Below, piece by piece: positions 41,946-52,700 of a DNA stretch of 64,000 nt. The first letter of the stretch is position 1. The number at the start of each line of letters is the position of its first letter. The stretch spans positions 15,286,101-15,350,100 of the forward strand of contig NC_092677.1 in the NCBI RefSeq assembly GCF_964355755.1, in the 5' to 3' direction. A program made the translations under genes and the position numbers. This DNA comes from Antedon mediterranea (lineage: Eukaryota > Echinodermata > Crinoidea > Comatulida > Antedonidae). The notes beneath the pieces are model-generated. The model made no database searches. It saw only the letters and a list, made by a program, of their open reading frames with translations, and was not told where the DNA came from.

Positions 41946-44798
41946 ATACGATGATCCATATCTGTTATTTTACATTCCTAGAATACAATATAGTAATTAT
42001 GTGAAACTGACTTTTCATCATCTTTGTGTTATCAAGGCTAGAATAATTATAACGTTGTTCGATAATCACTTAGTTTTACTACAAAACTGTATTGATATCA
42101 CGCATTGTTGGTTGGTATTCAACTATTATTTGGCCTAGACCCACTAAGTCACACCATATCACCAAGATAATTGCTAAAAGTGCGGTACCTGCGCACCTTC
42201 GAAGCGAATAATTGATCATTTGTGTGGTTTACGAAAGTATTTTGGGATTGGCTGCATCAATAGGCATGCCCATTTAGATTTAGTGATATCGGCACAGATT
42301 GGCACGATGTTTCCGGCTTAAATAATAGAACAGGATCAAAAGTATGCCTACCTAAAGCTCGAGTAAACTTCGGGGGTTAACATTCTGGAATCGTATTCAC
42401 AGTTGTTTCCATAAAAATATTACACTTTAAGTAAGGGATTTTCTAAGTGTTATTTTTTATTTAATATTAAGGGTGTTTTCTTTAGCGTAATGCTTGGCTA
42501 GTTCTCATTAGGACCCAAGAGAAGGACGTAGGCCCATCGTAGGTAATTTCACCAATCACAACGTGATATGGATCATTTGTGAATTTTTGATTGTCTTATG
42601 TTGTGCCTGTCGGCTTAAGAGATTAGATTTAGGCTGAACGATTGCTAAACTTTATTAAAACAAGAAGGCCTGTGTCTAGTAAAAAAAGCAGACTAGACGC
42701 ATTCTCTTCCTCAGCGTGACCACTGCTGGACACTATAACTAAAACGACCTTGGTTCGGCCCACCTTTTGTCTAGATTCAACCAGGTGTATTATATTTGTT
42801 ACCTGTGTAAACACATAATAACCTAGTTTGGCAAAAGTTGTGGACACGTACGTCATAGCTTTGTGAAAACAAATTTACCAAGTAACAAGCATTTTCTTGA
42901 ACTATTTTTAGTGAATTAAAAAAAAGTGGTATGACGACAGAAGTAGCCTACATTTAAGTCCATAATAAGCGTTTACACAAAATGTCACGATTGTGACTAT
43001 TCTCTATAGTCTACTAAGTATATATAACAATAATAATTTTGAAATATTTCATATATTATAATGCTTACATTAAGTTCTAAAGCATATCATAGGCCTATTA
43101 TGCACGTATTATATTACTAGACAAAGGACGTTCTTAGGACACAAACAGAATTTTCGAAATTGGAAATAAGTCAACTGTTCACTATGATAGATTATGTAAG
43201 AATTATGCACATCAAGTAATAATATGACATATTTAAGAAGGCGTTTGCGGATTACACTTAGTACAGTCATTGAGAAGTATTAATTCTACATGGTACGCCT
43301 GACACAAAAGCTTTTTTAGTGTAAATACCCATTAGGCCTACATGTTGGGTTTATATATTATGATGTAAGATGTTACATCTAGTACTAGACAATAACGTTT
43401 CATGGACCAGTACCCTTTTGAATCAGTACCATGTTGTGCACGGGACTTATTATTGGCCAACACAATCATCTACGTTTTTCCTTTATTCTAGGTATACAAC
43501 AAAAACTGAGATAGGACAAATATGACAGACATTTCGAACACAGAATAGATTGAAATGCACACTATACACAATGGTTGAACGTATTCTTAGATTATATGCT
43601 TTCTTGAAATTATGTAAAATCCACATCACTTGCATTGATAGTAATTTGCTGCGTTGTATACTCGTTACTACTCTGCTCCTGCGAGATTCAGTAGAAACGT
43701 GAGGGCGTACTTCAGCAATTATGTAAAGATGTTTAATATTGTGTGTTTATGTAGAGTAAAACATGAAGTGGCTGCAACACCACATCAATCAAATTAACCT
43801 ATTATTATGCTATTTATAAATTTACCGTATATTGTTTTGCAATAAGTATTCTATTTGTGATAACCCTACTTCCAAAGCCAGATCTCTCAAACATCCGAGA
43901 CACTTCCGCTAGTATATTTATGTTAAAACTTGAATAACAATCTAGGCCTACCAGCTTGATTGAACCTGATTCGCGTTTTGTCGCTTTATAAAAATTTGGG
44001 AAAAAAAATCGGTGCAATCTCCTTCTTTACATTATATCATTAGTAAAATATTAACTTAATAACCTTTGCTTGTGTTATGGTATCACCACTCACACATTTT
44101 AATTGTACATGTACGCTTGTTTTTTTATATACTTTGTACGTAGCCTAACATAGAAAAAATTCATTGAATAGTGGAAAGAAATGTCAGAAAGTTCTGTCTT
44201 TATTTACAAGTTAACTGCAAACCATACTAAATCATTTCAGCTTATAAATCAAAAAGTAGCCTGATCAATCAGGTAGGCCTACGTGTTGTTTTACTGTTTT
44301 TTTTTTAACTGTAGGCCTATTATATTAAAGGGTGGAGAAGGATTATTAACTGCCAATCAACAATGGAAAAAAACACTCTCGTATAGTAATAGTACAAGAA
44401 GTGCAGAAGGGTAGGGTTGGAAAAAATGTCCCCTTTTAGTTTAGTAAGAATAGATCGTAAAAAACGTGGTAGAATTGTTATTTCAAAAGACAACAATAGT
44501 GCATAGGCCTAGCCTAATATTTGATCATTCACTCCTTCAAAGGATTAAAAACGGTTACAAAAATAATAATAGAATTTTACTCGAATAATCTCGCAGTGTC
44601 AACGTTTAATGCTTGACCTTTTTTCTGCTTCTGTCAACTCATGTTTGTTGAGGAATTATAGAGTATTGTTAAATCAGGCTAGACTCTATTTGTTAAAATG
44701 AATAGAGTCATTGAGGCAGATAAGACTGTAAAATAATAGGCCGCACCTTATAAACTATTCTATGTTGTCGTTAACGCCAGAGAACAATGTTCACTCAC
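41946..44798. other. Intergenic, ambiguous minus-strand frames
   Basis: A CACTAGGACG-type MITE relative lies near 42497-42600. A 75-codon minus frame (42856-42629) contains a CAG|GTAACA donor and ends beside AATAAAG; it looks repeat-derived. Another minus frame near 44000-43817 (SIKLVGLDCYSS) follows a long pyrimidine tract and could continue the 44865-44799 exon in phase, but the evidence is thin. Confidence 0.35.
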
Positions 44799-44865
44799 CT
44801 AAAAATCTTTCGTAAACTCTCTGTGACTTGATTTCTTCAAGATTTGTTTGAAACGTGGTAAAATC
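44799..44865 (-). CDS. Isolated internal exon, unidentified protein
   Basis: On the minus strand the acceptor TTTGACAG is followed by 67 nt reading DFTTFQTNLEEIKSQRV, YERFL and the donor G|GTGAGT. Clean splice sites and a helical, charged peptide make it a good exon candidate. The family is not recognised. It may belong to the gene whose first exon lies at 52693, but at least one further exon would be needed to match phases. Confidence 0.45.
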
Positions 44866-44869
44866 CTGT

Positions 44870-45290
44870 CAAATTTTATAAAAGGCCAGGGCCATGTTGT
44901 TTTGAGTGGTTACGAGTTTATGATATTTCAAATTATGTTTTTAGTTTAAGAAAACTACTGTTTACCATGGGGTTATGACCAGATTCTCAGTTATGTATCT
45001 TCTCATTTTCCAGTAGCATATGAATATTTCGTAATACAGCATCGCATGTGAAACACATGTGATGTCTGTATCATGGAATTCTAGGCAAAGGGTCGGGTTA
45101 GGATCTATGATACAGGCTGCAATTGTGATTCACATGTGATGTTGTAATGTGACTGTGGCACTGAATAAATGTAGATACAGATACCTAGAATGGGCGAATT
45201 TAGCTGCATACTTCCAAGTGAAGGCAATAATAACTTCTTAATATTGATGTACCCTATTCACATGCTAGTGTATGGACTTAATGGCTCTAG
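44870..45290. other. Non-coding, contains a diverged foldback relative
   Basis: The stretch 45018-45150 resembles the MITE at 22169 (AATATTTCGTAATACAGC and CACATGTG motifs). Nothing else recognised. Confidence 0.4.
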
Positions 45291-45390
45291 GCTGGTTTGG
45301 CTCTAGGCTGGTTTCCCCCTGGACATTTCCCTCCCCCGGATATTTACCCCCGGTACTCCCCCACCCGGACAATGACCCCACCACATGTTA

Positions 45391-45442
45391 TTAGCTCACT
45401 ATGTCGGTCGGTAAACACTAACTCAAACTTGAGTACGCGACT
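45391..45442 (-). mobile_element. Extremely short AGTCGCGTGC/(CCGA) element copy
   Basis: AGCTCACTATGTCGGTCGG then TAAACACTAACTCAAACTT and ACGCGACT: the two ends of the family joined with nearly all the interior lost. Confidence 0.5.
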
Positions 45443-45493
45443 GTTGGATAGCAAGATAATGAATGAAATACCCAGATGTCTTAGAGTGGCAAT

Positions 45494-45638
45494 GGTCCGG
45501 GGAAAATGTCACGAGGGAAAACGGTCCGGGGAAAATGTCACGAGGGAAAACGGTCCGGGGAAAATGTCACGAGGGAAAACGGTCCGAGGAAAATGTCACG
45601 AGGGAAAACGGTCCGGGGAAAATGTCACGAGGGAAAAC
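45494..45638. repeat. 29-bp tandem repeat (GGTCCGGGGAAAATGTCACG), five copies
   Basis: Five nearly perfect units GGTCCGGGGAAAATGTCACG plus AGGGAAAAC. About 150 bp to the left (45310-45375) an inverted, looser array of the same motif occurs (TTTCCCCCTGGACATTTCCC). Open frames across the array are repeat artefacts. Confidence 0.9.
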
Positions 45639-45639
45639 T

Positions 45640-47627
45640 AGGAACCTGCTCCCGTTACGTAGAGAGAGTTACGCAGCCTGTTTAGCCCTATGGTCTGTTT
45701 GTCTATAAGAGGTTACATAATTCGTTTAAACTCTTCCATTTGTTACTCTGCATCTGAATGAAACCTTTTAGTTTGCCTCAATAATTCGATCTTCATTATA
45801 AATTGTTCAGTGAAGCAAGTAAACAATTTTACTATAACCATTATTATAGTGAACGTAAGGAGTGTCAACACCTTTTCCACTTGGTGACTTTGGAAAGAGT
45901 ATCTCGATGTGGAGATATTTTTCTAGTTTGTTGTAGCAGTGGTTTTAGAGATGAAAGCGGCAACCAGCGATTGAGTTACAATAATTTCAATAGCTTAACA
46001 TCGTTTATTAAGTCTCCAAACACATTTGAATTGTTTTGTTGCTTACTTTCATACATATTAGTTATTCTTTAAAATCAATCACATTATTGATCATGATTTC
46101 ATTTGTCAATATAACAACCCAACTATGTATGTAAATATTAATAAAGAACCTACGTTTATGATGTGTAGCCTACGTATGCAAATTTGTTGGCTGTAGGTAA
46201 AGAGTAAAACAATGGAATGAAATTAAGAAAAATGCGCGGAAAGTGCACATGCACATATGCAGACTATTCACAATTTCGGAACTATTATACATTATTATTG
46301 AGCCGTAGGTTCGTGTAGGCTTCTATTAGTGCATTGTTCTGTAATTTATTTACATTAATATATTTAATATGTAAATGTTAATAATGTTGATGTACTAGAG
46401 ATGGATGTTGGTATGCAGAGAGAAGACCTGGCTGTCACAATGGGAGATAGGAAATTGTGGAAGAATCTAGACATATAAGTTCGGGTATGTAAATAATTGT
46501 TTCGGAAAACCACGAACACATAAACATTGCTGGTAAAATTTCTTTGAGATTCTCACTGACATGCAAGAAATTCGGCTACCCACAATTTCTATTTTTTAAC
46601 TGGTGTTAATTCAGGTATACAAGTTTAATAATTATTTCGAATGTCTTTGTTTATTCCACCCGATGGACTTCGGTATCATGTCTAGCGACAATAAACAACC
46701 TATTGTATCGTGGCTTCTTACAGCAACCCGCATCCCAGTATGCGAAGTTGTATTTATCTTTGTTTTGTACCCCTTCTTTCTAAATAGGAATTTTGTTAAT
46801 TTTAGTAATGCTATTGATATGAAAATAATTTGACGGTAAATTTATTCCTAACACTTATAAACCAATATTAGTTATCGTTTCCCACTAAACTATGTCAATG
46901 TGTGAAGCGATGTGTAATTCACTTTTAGAATCAAAACAAATAATTTAAGTAATTGCACCCATAGTTTTTATGTAAATGTTATGATGCATGATGCGTTCGA
47001 AGTTATCATAGTACTGGGATGTTATTCAAAGGCATGGCTCATCGGGCCTCCAACCCCAAGTCTATGGTGACAGTGATGCGACAAGCACACAATACAATAA
47101 ATTTATAGACTCAACAAAAAATACTGCAGTCTTTTTCACTCGCAATTATAGCCTATATTTAAAGCTCATAGATCACAACTTTTTCACCGTCTTATACATA
47201 ATCTAATATTGTTATAGATCTCTTCCACAATAGTAATGCTCGCAAGTGAAATGGCTCTAGAGATATTCACAGAAAAGTTTACACAATGCTAGACGACTCC
47301 ACCGATGTAATTGTGAAATTACATTCAAGCACCATGTTATTTTACCTCAAATGGTAGTCAAGCAGGTTCAATTAAACCAAATTCATTCATGTATGTAAAG
47401 ATCGGTAGTACAGTATGAACACATTTGAACGTAGTCATTCTTCTCACCTACAACTTATCATGGGCGTAAGCATGTGTGGTTGAAGAAAATATCTTAAATT
47501 TAGTTTTTAAGACTGGAACTGGTTTTAATCCTAATTAAAGAGCAATCGGTTATATTAGCGCAGATTGAAATGCTTGTAGTCTTTTCTGTAATATTATACT
47601 TTAAAGCTCAATTCTTCTTTCGAAATG
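45640..47627. other. Intergenic, no supported gene
   Basis: Frames of 76-89 codons occur on the plus strand without recognisable domains. Confidence 0.4.
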
Positions 47628-47794
47628 CATTAAGTAGACCTGCTTCAGTGGAAAACCTCTCGTATTTTTTGTCAAGAACCTCTTGATCGGATACCACTTG
47701 ACTGGTTTGTCAGAAATAGCCCATCGACTTGATTGTCACAAAGAATCTCTGTGGTTTGTTACGCTTCTCTCGACTGTCTGTGAACATTAGACAA
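47628..47794 (-). pseudogene. Coding-like fragment with an in-frame stop
   Basis: The minus strand from about 47787 reads MFTDSREKRNKPQRFF, VTIKSMGYF, a TGA, then QTSQVVSDQEVLDKKYERF and STEAGLLNAF before the final stop. A single stop in an otherwise well-composed frame of over 50 codons suggests a decayed exon or element. The family is not recognised. Confidence 0.35.
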
Positions 47795-49690
47795 TATTTT
47801 TTTTAAATTGTCTCAGATTTAGAAAATTCTTCTTCGATTATTTGTGCTGTTTTACGGTGCTTTCGAAATGTGACGGAGCGCTTTATTTGCTATCATAATA
47901 CCGAACAGTTTATTATAAGCACACTAACTATCTCTTTTATAGGTTCTTATTAATAACTCTCTATAAATATATATTTCCATATTGAATACTATATTCTTAG
48001 TACATGTCTTGCTATAACATAGTGACGTTGCAAGAACGTGTATTTTCGTCCCCAAATTTGGTAAACGACGTCTCCGAATAACCTCGTATAAGTTATATAA
48101 CTAAAGAAAAAGCATTCTTACGGTTTGTGAGTGCTTATTCGGACAGCTTGCTTAATCATTGTTTTCCCATTTAAGGGAGTGGGTCCATTCTTTGAAATCA
48201 TTCACGAGTGTAACGTAGAACTTTATTATAATACAATAATTTCGGAATTTTTTAAATAATAATGTTACTTTATAAAGTATATAAAACATAATGTTAGAAC
48301 AGCTATATAATACAACCTTTTCATTGTTATAAAAGAATATCGCCACAATATCCCACAAAATAACAATGAAGACTTTAAACCTTTTTATTTTACTCAAAAT
48401 GAAGAGGACTTAACTGCTGCTAACCCTTTGAAAGAAGGACAGAAGAATAATACCGGTTTCTAATCCCATCACAAAGGTATCACTAGTTTACTCCATTTAA
48501 CAAAACTACTTAGCGTAGTGTTTGATTTCTCTGACTCTCGTCATATGTATATGTAGGGTCAGACTACACAGTTACCTTCAGGGCTTTAGGAAGCAAATAC
48601 ATGTGATATTGAAGAACACAAATAAAATGTTGGTATAAGGTTTGTGGTTCACCACGTGTGTACAGTATTTCTTAAAATAAATGTTGAGTTTCTCGACATT
48701 TTGATCAATATGCTTCGACCATCCGCATATGTGGTGTACCGCAAACATTGTGTCCATCATGCAAACCTTCAAACAACAAAATTACACTTTCTAATATAAT
48801 AGTAAACTATGATTAATCGTGACTTTTTCAGCTCTTTGGAAAAAATCAAACTCGTATAGTATTGATTCAGCAAAATAGATATAATACTGTATTTGGTTGC
48901 AAACTTTTTTCTTAATTCAAACTAAAATGATTAGAAAACCATGACATTCGGTTACATTGTATTAGGCATGAGAAAAGTAACTTTCACACGAATATCAAAT
49001 ACTCAGTATAAAGGTAATTATTTTTAACAGTTGCTTCAACTTGTTATGTTAATTTTGAAATTTTTTTGTAATAGTCTATGATTAAAGTTCTAACCGTGCA
49101 GAAGAAATATTGAAACATTTGTTGTGGACCAATACATTGTTTTCAGTGTAGTCAAATATATTTTATAAATTCACTGTTAATTAATGAGAACAGGTTGTAG
49201 AATGACAAACAGTTGTTGGATTTTGTATTTGTAGCAATTGCACATTAAGAACCTACTAGCTTCTTGTCAGAGGGACGATGGCTCGTTGGTGAGATTTGAA
49301 AAAAAAGACGGAATAAGTAAAAAGAAAAACTTATTTATAAGAGTGATCGTTCTATAAACTTGAGGCTTGTTTTCTCAATTTTGTCGGGTACCCACAGGTA
49401 CGGGATTTGTTTGTAATTCGTTTATATATTTCAACCGAAGCGTAACCTATTCATTGAATATCTACGGTACTCTATTGTTTAGCCATCAATATTCTGGTCT
49501 TACATGGCAGTGCAGCTCACCAATCAACGCCAAGGCTTAGATATTCCTTTGTGGTCTCTAGCCTATTGATCATTTTACTTATTTGCTAGGTGTGTACTAA
49601 TTCCGGAGTACTTTAGGGTTTACTAGGTTGGGAGAAACGATATATTCTCCGCACCTGTACATTCGTAGGCCTATTTTCATTTCCAACTTG
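47795..49690. other. Upstream flank of the EGF/Kunitz gene
   Basis: AT-rich, no exon recognised. A weak TATA-like GATATATTC lies near 49635-49643, about 65 bp before the start codon of the EGF/Kunitz gene. Confidence 0.4.
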
Positions 49691-49704
49691 TGCTGCCGTT
49701 CACA

Positions 49705-49768
49705 ATGGGATTTTCGGGAGCATTTTTGCTATTTTTGACTACCATAACTTTGGTTAAGTCTCAGACAG
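49705..49768 (+). CDS. Signal-peptide exon of the EGF/Kunitz gene
   Basis: ATG at 49705; MGFSGAFLLFLTTITLVKSQ is a typical signal peptide with cleavage probable near KSQ. Donor G|GTAGGC in phase 1 fits the first EGF exon at 53324. Linking across a 3.5-kb intron is inference from phase and logic. Confidence 0.65.
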
Positions 49769-52700
49769 GTAGGCTACATTAATATCACTTTTTTGCTTAT
49801 TTCAACTTAGTGGTTCGTCTTATAGGCTACACAAAACGTTATCGATGACCCAGTTACCTTGTACTTCGATGATGAGACAATGTGATCCATTATTTACTAC
49901 CCGTTTTTTACGTATTTACATTGTGCAAACAAGATGACGGTCATCTCCGATTTCGGAGAGTTTCATTTCATAATATTTATTCAACCAAAAAATATTAAAT
50001 ATTTTATTTTAACATAAATTGGAGAACACTTGTGCAAAACAAAATGACGTTAGTCGTTTCTAAAAAAATAAAATATGAACACAAATATGATAGTTACGAA
50101 GCAGCGTAATCGGCCTTATGTTTTAAAATGTTTAAACTTTTTGCCATGCTGGAAAAACAGGAACAAGCAAAAAGAGGTATCTTTTGTAAAAACTAAGCGT
50201 GCCTGATAAATTCATTTTCTTTAGAATTGAACTTTATTGATTTCTTTAGCGTTCTATTGAAACTGTTATTCTGCTTTTAACGTCTTAGTAGTGTAGTGCT
50301 AAACAACTAACCAATTGTAGGCCTGAGTGGGCCTACGAGTTCAGTAATAAGCAGAGCTGTAATTGAAATTATATTTCATTTTCCAGATATTTTGACGTAC
50401 GTCCAATGTTATAATGTTATTGGATATTATTTTCTCTCAGTTAGGCCCTATTAGCATTTTGCTAATAACACGGGTATATACGAATAACATAATTTATGAA
50501 TGAATGTATTATATTATAAGCCCATCAGCCTTCATTAGAAAAGTTCATATTCATTTTGATTCGCTGTAACTGTTTTTTGTCTTTGTGTCTTTTATGTGTA
50601 AACTGACTTTGGGGTTGGGTCAACCGGCTCAGCTACAGTGATTAAGTTCACTTAGGTTGAACCTGGTCTCCCCAATTTCAGTTTTTGTTTTGTTTTGTAT
50701 ATACTTAAATAGAGCAAATAAATAATGAAATGAAATTATGTTTACAGATAACTAGGTATTTCTTTATTTGGTTTATGACGTTTGATTATCAAACGTTCCT
50801 TAACTTTTTACCAGACCAAGGATCCGGGTTATTTGAATTTAATGTACTCTGTAGTTGTAGGCAATATATATTTAATATTATTTAAGGCAGTTTGCCTGTT
50901 TATCAAATGCCTCACAATCGTTTTTTTAACTCGAAAGTTCGGTGGAATCATACATAAGTAATATTATTGTTTATAGAAATGTAGACCATTAATTATATAA
51001 TCTTGTTACTGTACAATAACAAGGCCTATTTATTGTATTTATTATTTTTATGTACTGTATGGTTTGAAAGGTCTAATTCTAAATACAAACAACCATTTAC
51101 ATGCGATATCATGGTAAAATGGGCTTTCTCTGGAAAGATGAGTATTTCTTAGAATTGTTTCTCTCAATATTATATACAAACTTTGTAATGTATGCTAATT
51201 CAAGTCTAGATAGGACCTTGCCTAACCGATATGTGGAATAAGATGCAGAATTATTTTTAATTAAAATGTATTTGTAAACTTTATTGAAACTTTTTTTTCT
51301 TGGCACATTAAACCATATGTTGCGGTCGAATAGGAGTCCTCTTTGGAATTAAAAATTTCACATTTATAAAAACTAAATACTATAGTTCTTTATATTCTTT
51401 GTCCTGCTGTAGCATAAGTTTCAGTTACTGAATCAACGTTCTAGTCTTCTGATAATGGCCTTTAATATTTTCTCTTGATTTGAATATTATTATATACCCT
51501 ACGGAGTAAATACAGAATCCTGAATATAATACATTAGCTTACAACAGAATAATTTTTAAATAATACAGCATTGTGCTTAGAAAGAATTTTAAAAGAGTCT
51601 TGGGGCTATGAGAAGGTGGGACTTTGTGCACAGATTAGGGACAATAAACTATAGATTTCTTTCAAGTTTATTTTGCTTGCATATTTTACTCTTATCGATT
51701 ATAGATATGCATTCATAGAAGAATGTGTCCAACACCACACACTAGGCGCAAATAATACACGTTAGTACTCAGCCCTAAATAATCAACCTAACTCTAGCTA
51801 AGGAACTGAACAAAAGCCGTCTCAATAATATTCTCCTCTAGGCCTATAGCTCCTTCGCGTCAGCAAAGAGAACTAAAAACTACAATTACAATCCTGTTGG
51901 TACAGTACCCGCTGCTTACTTGGGCTCGAATCTAACCACTAGCCATTAGCGCAAGCTCGGTGGTCTAGAGGTATGAACGCAAGGCTAGTGATCTGGAGGT
52001 CGTGGGTTCGAGTCCCACCCGAGAACTAGTATTCTCAAATGTACTTAGTATAAAGTACAAATTACTAAAAATGCTAATCCATGGTTTCACTGAATTCTTA
52101 TTCCATAGAGAATCTTATAAAATTACATAAGTTATACAAAACATGTACAATAGCCTATATAATCCAGGATAGTTCAAAAGCGCATATTGCTATTTAATAT
52201 AAGTTTTGCTTCAGAGTACTCCATTTTGTATAACAGAATTTGGATTTTATTCGGTAAATGATTTTCCTTTCTTTTCTGAACTTTTCTTAAACTCTAAAGG
52301 CAGTATGTATAGTCTAGATTCTTATCTGATAATATAAAAAAACTTATCAATCCTTCTTAATGCAAAACAATCTTATACTGATATAAATATGGCTTGATAA
52401 ATGAAAAAAAAATGTTCTCTCTTGTTCTGTCTTGATTGTGGTAGGCCTGCAGTATGCTGTTATTTTGTTGTTGTTGATATAATGTTAATGGTCTATAGCT
52501 GCTCATAACTAGCTATTACAACTCTTCACTCAAGAAACTTACAATAGGAACGAGCGTAATGGTTAATTGACATTATTTGTTCGATCGTCTTTTCTTCTAA
52601 GGTATTTAGAGGTGTGTAACCAAGAATGTTCTTTTGTATTCCACTTCGTTGCCGCAGAAGAATAGATTTCTGTACTATCGGTACTTCTGCCATCCAATCA

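Noticed and set aside
42629-42856. 75-codon minus frame as a gene
   Set aside because: It reads through a CAG|GTAACA donor-like site, has no recognised domain and ends beside AATAAAG in repeat-like DNA.
45297-45708. Frames of 114 and 81 codons with GKMSRGKTVRG-like repeats
   Set aside because: Translation of a 29-bp tandem repeat; no start context or splice support.
51109-51306. 65-codon minus frame (MPRKKSFNKVYK)
   Set aside because: Lys/Asn/Tyr-rich composition expected of AT-rich random sequence; no splice or domain support.
51954-52025. Functional tRNA-Thr gene
   Set aside because: The acceptor stem has two mismatches and the anticodon stem does not pair properly; a SINE head or pseudogene is more likely.
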